64,000 bases of DNA from Sphingomonadaceae bacterium. GTDB lineage: Bacteria > Pseudomonadota > Alphaproteobacteria > Sphingomonadales > Sphingomonadaceae. The stretch is taken from assembly GCA_019239915.1 (NCBI GenBank), contig JAFAZF010000058.1:62001-126000 (forward strand), given 5' to 3'. Positions within the stretch are counted from its first letter, which is position 1, and each line of letters begins with the position of its first letter. The notes under the pieces are model-generated. The model was given only the letters and a program-made list of their open reading frames with translations. It searched no databases and had not been told where the DNA came from. The position numbers and the translations under genes are program-made. Positions 51,683-58,919 of the stretch are shown here, one piece after another.

Positions 51683-53185
51683 ACTGGTGTCGCCCGATAG
51701 CAAGCGTACGATCTCGGGCAATACCGGTTTCATCGACGCGGTGCGCGGCACGTCATCCATCAGCGCGAACCGCACCGGGATCTGATAAGGCGCAAGGCTG
51801 AAGCGCAGGAATTCGGATAGCTCGGCATCCGATGGCGGCGAAGCGCCTCGCGCCAACATGATCGCAGCTGCAGGGACCCGGCCCAGCCGCGCATCGGGGA
51901 CGCCGACTACGACCGCCTCGCGAATAGAAGGATGCGCCTCCAGCGCCTGAACGACCTCCTCGGGCGATACCTTGAAGCCCCCGCGAATGATCACCCCATC
52001 GGCCCGTCCGGTCACCCAAAGGAAGCCATCGCCGTCGATCCGCGCGCGATCCGATGTCCGCAACCAGCCCCTCGGGTCGATCAACTGAGGCGACCGGAGT
52101 TCAAGCACTCCCTCCTTTCCGGGCGGCAAGACCGCATCGCTCGTGTCGTCAACGATCCGCGCCTCAACGTTGTGATGAAGACGGCCGACGGAACCGCGCT
52201 TTTCTGCCCACAACACCTCGAAGTCTGCCAGCGACCAGCGCGCCACCGGGCCGGCAAATTCCGTCGCTCCATAATTTGTTAGGACCGGGATGCCGTAGCG
52301 TTCGCGAAAGGCGTCGACGATCGCAGGATCCGTAGGTGCGGCGCCTGCAGTGATGGCCGCCAAGCTCGACAGCGCTTCTCGAGAAACGTTCGCGTCGAGA
52401 ACCATGCGAAGCGCGGCAGCGGTCAACGCTGCGGAGCGAGGCTGGTGACGGACGATTGCATCGAGCCACACAGCCACTTCGAATTTCTCGATCAGCACGA
52501 GCTTCCTGCCCAGGCAGATCGCAGTCAAGGAGCCCCACACGCCGCCGATGTGCGTCAGCGGCGCGGCCGATATCTGAATGCCGGGGCGCAGCGTCGGCGG
52601 CGCATCGAGCGCGCCTTCGGCCTTCAGCGTCGTGGCGAAGCTGTGCTCGAACGCTTGCCGGGTAAGCGAAACACGCTTCGGGAGACCCGTCGTACCGCTG
52701 GTCAGCATTTCGATCATTACGCCTGGTGCGGCACGTGCGAGCCTCGTACGGTCGTTCGGCGCGAGGATGATTTCCGCCTCGCCACGCCAGGGCTCGGGCA
52801 GTGCGACAAGCGCCGTACCTACCTCCCTTGCCGCCTCGACTATACCGTCACGGGCCAGATCGGCCGCGCCGCCGATGATCAACGGCAGTTCGAGGCGAGA
52901 GATTTCCTGCACAAGAACCGCTTCGGGATACATGGGGTTGAGCGTGACCATGCAGCGCTCCGTTGCGATCAGCGTATAGAGCGCGGCCAGATGGGGGAGA
53001 CGGTTGCGCAGCATGATGCCGACACGCGTCTCGGCGTCGAGACCGAGCGATCCGATCAGCCGATCGATCTCGCCCATCCGGGTCGCGAGCCCACCCCAGC
53101 TCTCCCAGCGCCCCTCGAACTCCATCGCCGGTGCGGTCGGATCGATTTTCAATACTGCGGAGATAAGCGCAGGAAGATCGAGCAT
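51671..53185 (-). CDS. AMP-forming acyl-CoA synthetase (ligase 3)
   Basis: A 504-residue ligase. P-loop MLTSGTTGLPKR at about residue 155-166, NYGATEFAGPV, SDRARIDGDGFLWVTGRADG and IIRGGFKVSPEEVV at the hinge, catalytic lysine in RTASMKPVLPEIV. It is clearly paralogous to ligase 2 at 14343, with which it shares the THIGGxWG and RTxSMKPxLPE motifs. It is the last gene before the tRNA remnant, on the reverse strand. Two such closely related ligases suggest two acids of the same pathway, for example before and after a chain-shortening step. Confidence 0.9.
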   Translation of the reverse strand: MLDLPALISAVLKIDPTAPAMEFEGRWESWGGLATRMGEIDRLIGSLGLDAETRVGIMLRNRLPHLAALYTLIATERCMVTLNPMYPEAVLVQEISRLELPLIIGGAADLARDGIVEAAREVGTALVALPEPWRGEAEIILAPNDRTRLARAAPGVMIEMLTSGTTGLPKRVSLTRQAFEHSFATTLKAEGALDAPPTLRPGIQISAAPLTHIGGVWGSLTAICLGRKLVLIEKFEVAVWLDAIVRHQPRSAALTAAALRMVLDANVSREALSSLAAITAGAAPTDPAIVDAFRERYGIPVLTNYGATEFAGPVARWSLADFEVLWAEKRGSVGRLHHNVEARIVDDTSDAVLPPGKEGVLELRSPQLIDPRGWLRTSDRARIDGDGFLWVTGRADGVIIRGGFKVSPEEVVQALEAHPSIREAVVVGVPDARLGRVPAAAIMLARGASPPSDAELSEFLRFSLAPYQIPVRFALMDDVPRTASMKPVLPEIVRLLSGDTSSPH

Positions 53186-53303
53186 GCTGCCACCTCTCCT
53201 CAGATATGGCCTTCCCTATACGAGGCGCCGTGCTGTCGGCCAGCCTATCCCACTTATCGGTCGGTTGATGACGAGGGGAATGGCGTGGCATTTCGCAACG
53301 CCC

Positions 53304-53355
53304 TAAATCCAGTTGGTGATCTGCGGCCGCAGGTTCGAACCCTGTCGCCCCGACC
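53304..53355 (+). other. Orphan 3' part of a tRNA gene (candidate attachment scar)
   Basis: From TAAATCCAG at 53304 the sequence reads as the end of an anticodon loop and its 3' stem. A long variable region follows, then a T arm GCAGG-TTCGAAC-CCTGT (53329-53345), the acceptor strand CGCCCCG (53346-53352), discriminator A, and CC. No matching 5' half (CGGGGCG, D arm, 5' anticodon stem) occurs in the preceding 100 bases. The variable region suggests a class II tRNA, perhaps tRNA-Tyr since the loop end would be ..TAAA, but the identity is uncertain. Integrases often recombine in the anticodon loop, leaving such a 3' fragment at one end of the element. Confidence 0.6.
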
Positions 53356-53466
53356 GTTCACACCGGAGACCCTGGATATCCGAACCCGCAGGCTTCGCTC
53401 TTGCGCGGGCCGCGCGCGAGCCGCACTCTCCTCCTCGCGATCGCAACGACGAGGAGAAGAGCGACC

Positions 53467-53934
53467 ATGGGCGTGAAGCTGACCCCCGAGGAGGTCGACG
53501 CCTTCCTCACCACCGGCCACACGCTGATCATCGCGACGATCCGCAAGTCCGGCGAACCGTTCATGACGCCGATCTGGTATGTCTGGGAAGACGGCGCCTT
53601 CTACGCGAGCACGCGTGCGGCATCCTCCAAGGTGCAGCACATCAAGCGCGATCCGCGCGTCTGCTGCATGGTCGAGGATGGCGAGATGTGGCTCGATCTG
53701 CGCGCCGTCATCGCCAATTGCGACGCCGAGTTCGTCACCGATGAAGCCACGATCGAGCGGATCCGGGCCGCCAACCAGAAGAAATATGCGGCGTTCCGCA
53801 CTGATCCGGCGAAGATGCCGAGCGCGACGAGCTCGCATTATGCGACCGAGAGCGTGCTCATCAAGATGACGCCGCGCCCGGGTGAGCTGCGCAGTTGGCA
53901 CAACCGCAAGATCCGGCTGCGCGACCCCTCCTGA
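53467..53934 (+). CDS. Pyridoxamine 5'-phosphate oxidase-fold protein
   Basis: A 155-residue split-barrel flavin-binding protein (PPOX/F420-binding superfamily). The start is the ATG at 53467 after GAGGAGAAGA. Family signature: TLIIATIRKSGEPFMTPIWYVWEDG, then ASSKVQHIKRDPRV and MVEDGEMWLDLRAVIANCD. Members bind FMN, heme or F420 and act as oxidoreductases or detoxifying enzymes. The specific role is unknown. It is the first gene after the tRNA remnant and convergent with the small exported protein. Confidence 0.86.
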   Translation: MGVKLTPEEVDAFLTTGHTLIIATIRKSGEPFMTPIWYVWEDGAFYASTRAASSKVQHIKRDPRVCCMVEDGEMWLDLRAVIANCDAEFVTDEATIERIRAANQKKYAAFRTDPAKMPSATSSHYATESVLIKMTPRPGELRSWHNRKIRLRDPS

Positions 53935-53952
53935 GGCGGCGCGGCCGCGCGA

Positions 53953-54225
53953 TCAGCGGTGCGGCTGCTCGTGCGCGCGCGGCGCGGCGGCGTTGGGCGT
54001 GCCGGGTTCGGTCGGGCGCACCGGATGGTTGGCGCGATCGGTGCTGCGGATCATCGCGTTGGTTTCGGCCTGGATGTTGGCGGTGAAGCCGCCTTGCGCG
54101 GCGGCACGCGAGGTTGGGCCCGCCGCCTCCATCTGACCCGCGGTCGGGACCTGGGCGAGCACCGTGGCCGCGCAGAGCAGGCCGGCGGAAAGGAGGCCGA
54201 GCCTCGCGATCGTCATCTTCGGCAT
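53953..54225 (-). CDS. Small exported protein of unknown function
   Basis: A 90-residue protein beginning MPKMTIARLGLLSAGLLCAA, a positively charged start and hydrophobic core, with probable cleavage after VLAQ. The mature part (about 65 residues) is rich in Ala, Pro, Asn and charged residues with no repeat or motif that I recognise. The ATG at 54216 is an alternative start. It is probably periplasmic. Its function cannot be guessed. It lies 37 bases from an oxidoreductase gene on the same strand. Confidence 0.6.
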   Translation of the reverse strand: MPKMTIARLGLLSAGLLCAATVLAQVPTAGQMEAAGPTSRAAAQGGFTANIQAETNAMIRSTDRANHPVRPTEPGTPNAAAPRAHEQPHR

Positions 54226-54262
54226 GGCGCTCGATCAACCGACCAGTTGCGCCAAGGTTGCG

Positions 54263-55360
54263 TCAGCCGGTTTCCGCCAGCCGCACTACATGCTCGGCGA
54301 TCGCGAGCGACGCGGTCAGCCCCGGCGATTCGATGCCGAACAGGTTGACGAGCCCGGCGAGGCCATGCGCCGCCGGCCCCTGCAGCATGAAGTCGGCGGG
54401 CGGCGCGCCGGGCCCGCTCAGCTTCGGCCGGATGCCGGCATAGCCGGGCGCGAGCCGCTCCTCGTCGATCCCCGCCCAGATCTTGCGCGCGGCGGCGAGG
54501 AACTCGCCCTTGCGGGCGGGATCGACGCTATAGTCGATCGCGTCGACCCAATGGATGTCGGGCCCGAACCGCGCCTGTCCGCCGAGATCGAGCGTAAAGT
54601 GCGTGCCGAGGCTCGCCGGCCCCGGCACCGGATAGATCAGCCGCGTGAACGGCACCCGCCCCGAATAGGTGAAGTAACAGCCCTTGGCGAGGAAGCGCGG
54701 CGGGATCAGCGCGGGATCGAGCGCGTCGATCGTCCGCGCCACCGCCTGTGCGTCGAGCCCGGCGGCGTTGACGACGAGCGGCGCGGCGATCGCAGTCTCA
54801 CCCGAGCGGACCACCCAGCCGTCGCCGCGCCGCGCGATCCCGTCGACCGCCGCTTCGCAGACAAGCATCGCGCCGTACGCCTCGGCTTCGCCGAGCAGCG
54901 CCAGCATCAACGCGTGCTGGTCGACGATCCCGGTCGAGGGCGAATGCACCGCGCCGACGCAGCGCAGCGCCGGCTCGATCGCCGCCGCGCCCGCGCCATC
55001 GAGCAGCACGAGATCGTCGACGCCCGCGGCCCGGCCATGCGCCATCACCGCCTCGAGCCCGGCGAGCTCGCCTTCGTCCGCGGCGAAGATCAGCTTGCCG
55101 CAGCGCCGGTGCGGCACGCCATGCTCCGCGCAGAAGTCGTAGAGCAGCCGCCGCCCCGCGACGCACAGCGCCGCCTTCAGCGAACCCTCGGGATAATAGA
55201 GGCCGGCGTGGATCACGCCGCTGTTGCGCGACGAGGTGATCGCCCCGAACCGCGCCTCGCGCTCGAGGATCAGCACCTCGCGGCCGGACCGCGCCAGCGC
55301 CCGCCCGATCGCAAGCCCGACCACCCCCGCCCCGATCACGATCGCGCCGACTTCGTCCAT
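54263..55360 (-). CDS. L-2-hydroxyglutarate oxidase-like FAD-dependent oxidoreductase
   Basis: A 365-residue DAO-family flavoprotein. The FAD-binding motif is AIVIGAGVVGLAIGRAL (about 7-22), followed by the ribose-binding ILEREARFG and the family-typical SSRNSGVIHAGLYYPEGS. VNAAGLDAQ and the C-terminal FGIESPGLTASLAIAE complete the FAD site. This is the LhgO/L2HGDH pattern: oxidation of L-2-hydroxyglutarate or related 2-hydroxy acids with electron delivery to the respiratory quinone pool. Length is slightly shorter than E. coli LhgO (about 420) but the motifs are intact. It is probably single-gene. Confidence 0.87.
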   Translation of the reverse strand: MDEVGAIVIGAGVVGLAIGRALARSGREVLILEREARFGAITSSRNSGVIHAGLYYPEGSLKAALCVAGRRLLYDFCAEHGVPHRRCGKLIFAADEGELAGLEAVMAHGRAAGVDDLVLLDGAGAAAIEPALRCVGAVHSPSTGIVDQHALMLALLGEAEAYGAMLVCEAAVDGIARRGDGWVVRSGETAIAAPLVVNAAGLDAQAVARTIDALDPALIPPRFLAKGCYFTYSGRVPFTRLIYPVPGPASLGTHFTLDLGGQARFGPDIHWVDAIDYSVDPARKGEFLAAARKIWAGIDEERLAPGYAGIRPKLSGPGAPPADFMLQGPAAHGLAGLVNLFGIESPGLTASLAIAEHVVRLAETG

Positions 55361-55469
55361 GGCGCTCCTCTAGAGCCGAGACACACGCGCGGGAATGGCG
55401 AACGAAGGTGAATGGCGGCTATCGCCCATTTGGGGACAGGACGTTGCCGCTCCTCGCCTTATCCTTCAT

Positions 55470-55913
55470 CCTCCCCATGCATGCATGGGGAGGGGGACCG
55501 CCGCAGGCGGTGGAGGGGAGATGGCGCCACGCAAGACGATTGCGCGGCTCGCGATCTGCGCAAGCGCATGACCGCACCCGAGGTGCGGCTGTGGGCGCTG
55601 TTCAAGTCGCGGCCGGGCGGGGTCCGGCTGCGGCGCCAGCATCCGATCGGACCGTTCATTCTGGACTTCTACTACGCGCGGGCTCGGCTCGCGATCGAGA
55701 TCGACGGCATGACTCATGACATGGGCGATCGGCCGGAGCGCGACCGGCGACGCGACCTGTGGTTGGCGGACCAGGGGATTGCGACACTGCGCATCGCCGC
55801 GAGCGAAGTGATGAACGATGCGGAAGCAGTCGTCGCCGCCATCTGCGCGCGTTGCGCATCACCCCTCCACCATCCTGCGGATGGTCCCCCTCCCCATGCT
55901 ACGCATGGGGAGG
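55470..55913. repeat. Inverted repeats flanking the DUF559 gene
   Basis: The left arm 55470-55518 and the right arm 55862-55913 (reverse complement) are nearly identical: both read CCTCCCCATGC, a short hairpin loop, GCATGGGGAGGGGGACC, then a second hairpin (CCGCCGCAGGCGG on the left, CCATCCGCAGGATGG on the right) and TGGAGGGG. Each arm is two hairpins, and the pair brackets the DUF559 gene. The left arm supplies the ribosome-binding site; the right arm lies inside the coding frame's tail. Similar GC-rich double hairpins occur in many sphingomonad genomes. Confidence 0.85.
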
Positions 55914-56005
55914 ACGAACGACCGCTTTCCACCAACACCCGCCGTCAGCTGCCGTTGCCCTCGCCTTCGCGGCGGGAGCCGGGGGAGTGTTCCTTGCGCA
56001 TGTAG
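55521..56005 (+). pseudogene. DUF559 (endonuclease-like) gene with an N-terminal frameshift
   Basis: A DUF559 protein of the Vsr-related endonuclease fold. Frame 1 from ATG at 55521, with GGAGGGG before it, reads MAPRKTIA and then leaves the family pattern. Frame 2 from 55547 gives ARDLRKRMTAPEVRLWALFK, HPIGPFILDFYYARARLAIE and IDGMTHD, the DUF559 core. One base appears lost at about 55545-55546: inserting a base restores MAPRKTIARARDLRKRM. The ATG at 55568 could start a shortened 145-residue protein. The C-terminal 50 residues are translated through the right inverted repeat and beyond, overlapping the convergent SnoaL gene, so they are not original. Function is unknown. Confidence 0.65.
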
Positions 56006-56400
56006 GAGAGGCGGCGGCTGGTGAAGAGCCACTGCCCGTCGCGGACGCCATAGGTGTCGTCATAATGGCCCCAGCCGTGGAACCAGTGATCCTCGTCGCC
56101 CTGCTTCCAGTAGAGATAATCCTCCAGCGTCCAGAAGCCCCGCGCCTCGGTCGGCGAGAGGATCTCGATCATCGGGCTGTGCACGAAATGGATGTGGCGA
56201 ATGCCGTCCATATTCTTCTTGAGCGCGTCCATCATCGCCTTGCGGCCGCCACCGGGATTCCACTGCGGGCCGGCCGAGACATGATCCTCGGCATGGCACG
56301 CCTCGTAGGTCTCCCAGTCGTGCGCATCGAGCGCGCGCACCCGCCGCGCCATCAGGCAGTGGATCTCGTTGATCGCGACCAGCTTCTCCAGATCGGTCAT
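55945..56400 (-). CDS. SnoaL-like/NTF2-fold protein
   Basis: About 151 residues from the ATG at 56400, following AGGAGAGGAT. The fold pattern is an N-terminal helix (EKLVAINEIHCLMARRVRAL), HDWETYEACHAEDHV, GGGRKAMMDALKKNMDGIRH, HFVHSPMIEILSPTEARGFW and WFHGWGHYDDTYGVRDGQW. It resembles the SnoaL_4 group, as does the gene at 28061, but the two share only general features. Putative catalytic residues cannot be defined. The end reads EHSPGSRREGEGNGS. Its 3' end overlaps the tail of the DUF559 frame by 61 bases. Confidence 0.8.
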   Translation of the reverse strand: MTDLEKLVAINEIHCLMARRVRALDAHDWETYEACHAEDHVSAGPQWNPGGGRKAMMDALKKNMDGIRHIHFVHSPMIEILSPTEARGFWTLEDYLYWKQGDEDHWFHGWGHYDDTYGVRDGQWLFTSRRLSYMRKEHSPGSRREGEGNGS

Positions 56401-56432
56401 ATCCTCTCCTCGTTCGTGCGGCGTCGTCGCCG

Positions 56433-56930
56433 TCAGGCCTTGCCCCGCAGCATCTGCAGCGCGCGGCGGAAGCGCTCGCCGCCGGCCGCGGCCTGCGCGT
56501 CGGCATCGGCATCGCGCGGCGCATTGGCGGTCGCGGTAGTCTCGCGCAGCCGTTCGGACAGGAACAGCGCCAGCGCCCGATAGAAGCGGGCGGCGAAGCG
56601 CGGCTCCTGCTCGAAACGCTCGAGGATGCGATCGCGCGGGATGGCGAGGATCTCGCCCTTGCCCTCGGCGCGCACGGTGGCGGACGGCGGCCGGCTCTCG
56701 ATGAACGACATCTCGCCGAACACCGCGCCTTCCTCCAGCGTCGCGACCTGCGTACCGTCGGGCAGCACCACCGCGAGGCTGCCCTGCGTCACGAAGAACA
56801 GGTCGCCGACCGGCTTGCCGGCCTGGATCGGCCGCTCGCCGCCCCGCAGCCGCTTGAGACTGCCGGTCGAGAGCAGCCAGATCATGTCGGCGTCGCTCAG
56901 GCCTGCGACGATATAGAGCGTGTTGGCCAT
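56433..56930 (-). CDS. Cyclic nucleotide-binding domain protein (Crp-like sensor without HTH)
   Basis: A 165-residue protein with one cNMP-binding beta-barrel: QAGKPVGDLFFVTQGSLAVV, TLEEGAVFGEMSFIESRPPS and ATVRAEGKGEILAIPRDRIL. The FGEM segment corresponds to the phosphate-binding cassette, but the usual FGExAL-R-A is altered (FGEMSFIESRPPSA). No helix-turn-helix follows; the C-terminus is a helical tail (FLSERLRETTATANAPRDAD). It probably serves as a sensor or partner subunit. It lies 32 bases from the SnoaL gene on the same strand. Confidence 0.83.
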   Translation of the reverse strand: MANTLYIVAGLSDADMIWLLSTGSLKRLRGGERPIQAGKPVGDLFFVTQGSLAVVLPDGTQVATLEEGAVFGEMSFIESRPPSATVRAEGKGEILAIPRDRILERFEQEPRFAARFYRALALFLSERLRETTATANAPRDADADAQAAAGGERFRRALQMLRGKA

Positions 56931-57066
56931 CGCGTCCCCCGGGGCACCCGGCGTTCACTGTGCGTCGCCGCGCGATTCTCGGCAACCGCCGCGGCGATAA
57001 TTTCCTGCTGTCCTACAGAGAACCAGATGGGTTACTTGCCGCCACAACGAGGGTTGGAGGCAAAAC

Positions 57067-57606
57067 ATGGACGTGACCGCATTGATCGACGCGCTGATCG
57101 ACCGGGAGGGCGGCTATGTCGCCAACCCCGCCGATCGCGGCGGCCCCACGCGCTTCGGCATTACCCAGGCGACCGCGCGCGCCAACGGCTATGCCGGCGA
57201 CATGGCGGTGCTTCCGCGCGCCGTCGCCGCCGCGATCTACCAGCGGCTCTATTGGGCCAAGCCGGGGCTCGACCGCATCGCGGCGCTGGCGCCGAAGCTC
57301 GCCGCCGAACTGTTCGATACCGGCGTCAACATGGGTCCCGAGACCGCGCTCGGCTTCCTCCGCCGCGCGCTCAATGCGCTCAATCGCGGCGCACGGGACT
57401 ATGCCGACATCCCTGCGAGCGGCCTGGTCGACACCGCCTTGTTCGGCGCGCTCGCGGCTTTTCTCAAGACGCGCGGCCCGGCCGGGGAGACGGTGCTGAT
57501 CCGGGCGGTCGATGCGCTGCAGGGCGCCCGCTACGTCGCGCTCGCCGAGGCGCGGCCGGCCGACGAAGCCTTCCTCTACGGCTGGCTCGCGAACCGGGTG
57601 GGGTGA
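57067..57606 (+). CDS. GH108 N-acetylmuramidase (phage-type lysozyme)
   Basis: A 179-residue glycoside hydrolase of family 108. The catalytic region is IDREGGYVANPADRGGPTRF, with E14 in the EGGY motif and a GIT continuation; AELFDTGVNMGPETA is the second conserved block. The C-terminal half carries the peptidoglycan-binding domain found in this family. No signal peptide, which fits export with a holin in phages, or a phage-derived domesticated lysozyme. No other phage gene is near, so I regard it as an isolated muramidase gene rather than a prophage. Confidence 0.88.
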   Translation: MDVTALIDALIDREGGYVANPADRGGPTRFGITQATARANGYAGDMAVLPRAVAAAIYQRLYWAKPGLDRIAALAPKLAAELFDTGVNMGPETALGFLRRALNALNRGARDYADIPASGLVDTALFGALAAFLKTRGPAGETVLIRAVDALQGARYVALAEARPADEAFLYGWLANRVG

Positions 57607-57629
57607 GCGCTTCTCCGTATCATACTCTC

Positions 57630-57713
57630 CGTCATGCCAGCGAAAGCTGGCATCTCGTGCGTCAAACCGCGCGCCTCGTTTTCAGGGGATTCCAGCTTTT
57701 GCTGGGGTGACGG
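57630..57713. repeat. Dispersed palindromic repeat after the muramidase gene
   Basis: CGTCATGCCAGCGAAAGCTGG and ATCTC at the left and GGGATTCCAGCTTTTGCTGGG and GTGACG at the right are inverted to each other with about 22 of 27 positions matching, around a centre of about 30 bases. The CCAGCGAAAGCTGG hairpin type is common in alphaproteobacterial intergenic repeats. Confidence 0.75.
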
Positions 57714-57747
57714 TGCACGATCGGTGAGGTCGTAAAGTCACGAAACC

Positions 57748-57785
57748 CTGTGACCTTTCGCGCCTCCCCACTGTGACCTTTCGCG
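57748..57785. repeat. Two 15-bp direct repeats upstream of the DUF486 gene
   Basis: CTGTGACCTTTCGCG occurs exactly at 57748-57762 and 57771-57785, a 23-bp period, ending 21 bases before the DUF486 start. GTCAC-N8-GTGAC (57737-57754) overlaps the first copy. They could be regulator binding sites on the same DNA face, or a tandem duplication. Confidence 0.5.
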
Positions 57786-57806
57786 GAACGCGCTAGAGGC
57801 ACGGAC

Positions 57807-58151
57807 ATGACCAAGGCGCTCCCCACCCTGCTCCTGCTCTGCTGCTCAAACATCTTCATGACCGCCGCTTGGTACGGCCAGCTCCGCTTCCCGCAGGCGA
57901 AGCTGTGGGTGGCGATCCTCGTCTCCTGGGCGATCGCGCTCTTCGAATATTGCCTCGCGGTGCCGGCGAACCGGATCGGTTACGCGAACGGCCTCTCGAC
58001 CGCCCAGCTCAAGATCATGCAGGAGTGCGTCACGCTCGCCGTCTTCGCAATCTTCGCCGCGATCCTGTTTAAGGAGCCGATCACCTGGCGCTATCTCGGC
58101 GCCGGCGCCTGCATCGCCGGCGCGGCCGCGTTCATCTTCGTCGGGCGGTGA
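57807..58151 (+). CDS. DUF486 (DMT-like) small membrane protein
   Basis: A 114-residue protein with four hydrophobic helices: PTLLLLCCSNIFMTAAWYG, LWVAILVSWAIALFEYCLAV, CVTLAVFAIFAAILF and LGAGACIAGAAAFIFVG. The motif PANRIGY and GLSTAQLKIMQE between helices 2 and 3 is the DUF486 signature. It is related in topology to the small multidrug-resistance/DMT transporters and possibly moves a small compound in the inner membrane. No start alternative is obvious. Direct repeats upstream may regulate it. Confidence 0.87.
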   Translation: MTKALPTLLLLCCSNIFMTAAWYGQLRFPQAKLWVAILVSWAIALFEYCLAVPANRIGYANGLSTAQLKIMQECVTLAVFAIFAAILFKEPITWRYLGAGACIAGAAAFIFVGR

Positions 58152-58173
58152 GCGAAAGCCGAACCAAGGCGCC

Positions 58174-58290
58174 CGTTCGCACTGAGCGAAGTCGAAGTGC
58201 GGCCACCAGCGCATGGCCTTCGACTTCGCTCAGGCCGCACGGGGACAATTCCCGTGAGCACGTGCTTCGACTTCGCTCAGCACGAACGGT
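58174..58290. repeat. Dispersed palindromic repeat between DUF486 and hslV
   Basis: Outer arms: CCGTTCG and CACTGAGCGAAGTCGAAG at 58174 onwards, and the reverse complement CTTCGACTTCGCTCAGCACGAACGG (two parts) ending at 58290. An internal copy of CTTCGACTTCGCTCAG lies at 58218-58233. It belongs to the same type as the repeat at 60352. Confidence 0.8.
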
Positions 58291-58350
58291 GAAGCGCGTA
58301 GGAGCGGTGGTGTTGCGGGCACCGCGACCATCTCCCATATCGCCGCCGCA

Positions 58351-58917
58351 ATGAGCGGGACGACGATGGACGACAAGATCGGCTGGCACGGGACGACGAT
58401 CCTCTCCGTGCGCAAGAACGGCAAGGTGGTGGTGGCGGGCGACGGCCAGGTGTCGATGGGCAACACGGTGGTGAAGCCCAACGCGCGCAAGGTCCGCCGC
58501 CTCCACGACGGCTCGGTGATCGGCGGCTTCGCCGGCGCCACCGCCGACGCGTTCACGCTGTTCGAGCGGCTCGAGCGGAAATTGGAGCAGCATCACGGCC
58601 AGCTGATGCGCGCCGCGGTCGAGCTCGCCAAGGATTGGCGGACCGACAAGTTCCTGCGCAACCTCGAGGCGCTGATGATCGTCGCCGACAAGGACATCAC
58701 GCTGATGATCACCGGCAACGGCGACGTGCTCGAGCCCGTCGCCGGCATCGCGGCGATCGGTTCCGGCGGCAACTACGCGCTCGCCGCCGCCCGCGCTCTC
58801 GCAGACTATGAGGCCGACGCCGAGACGATCTGCCGCAAGGCGATGGGAATCGCGGCGGAGGTCTGCGTCTTCACCAACGGCAACCTCACGATCGAGACGC
58901 TGGATTCCAGCAGCTAA
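58351..58917 (+). CDS. hslV: ATP-dependent protease proteolytic subunit HslV
   Basis: A 188-residue proteasome-like N-terminal-nucleophile peptidase. The mature enzyme begins at the threonine in [20 protein letters not shown] (T at about 15-16 after the removed propeptide); [20 protein letters not shown] and [16 protein letters not shown] are the family signature. It forms a dodecamer with the HslU ATPase, which is encoded 105 bases downstream, to degrade misfolded or specific regulatory proteins. The first in-frame ATG (58351) has a weak ribosome-binding site and another ATG lies 15 bases later. Confidence 0.95.
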   Translation: MSGTTMDDKIGWHGTTILSVRKNGKVVVAGDGQVSMGNTVVKPNARKVRRLHDGSVIGGFAGATADAFTLFERLERKLEQHHGQLMRAAVELAKDWRTDKFLRNLEALMIVADKDITLMITGNGDVLEPVAGIAAIGSGGNYALAAARALADYEADAETICRKAMGIAAEVCVFTNGNLTIETLDSSS

Positions 58918-58919
58918 AG

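Larger units (their letters stand above)
1..53355. mobile_element. Candidate genomic island carrying the catabolic cluster (right end only)
   Basis: This is an inferred element. Its right end is the orphan tRNA 3' segment at 53304-53355, its left end is outside the window, and no integrase is seen here. Support: all of the acyl-CoA catabolism genes lie left of this point and core-type genes such as hslVU lie right of it. Six palindromic intergenic repeats occur between 55.4 and 61.6 kb and I found none to the left. Several sampled lines to the right also look richer in GC. An ordinary chromosomal catabolic cluster beside an old tRNA scar remains possible. Confidence 0.4.

Noticed and set aside
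53267-53355. Complete tRNA gene
   Set aside because: Only the 3' half can be folded. There is no CGGGGCG acceptor partner, D arm or 5' anticodon stem in the preceding sequence.
54164-55411. 415-codon forward frame over the L-2-hydroxyglutarate oxidase-like gene
   Set aside because: Arginine-rich composition (repeated RR, DRR) typical of an antisense frame; the reverse frame carries the FAD-binding motifs.
57067-57606. Prophage indicated by the GH108 muramidase
   Set aside because: No holin, tail, capsid, integrase or repressor gene lies nearby. An isolated muramidase is the simpler reading.
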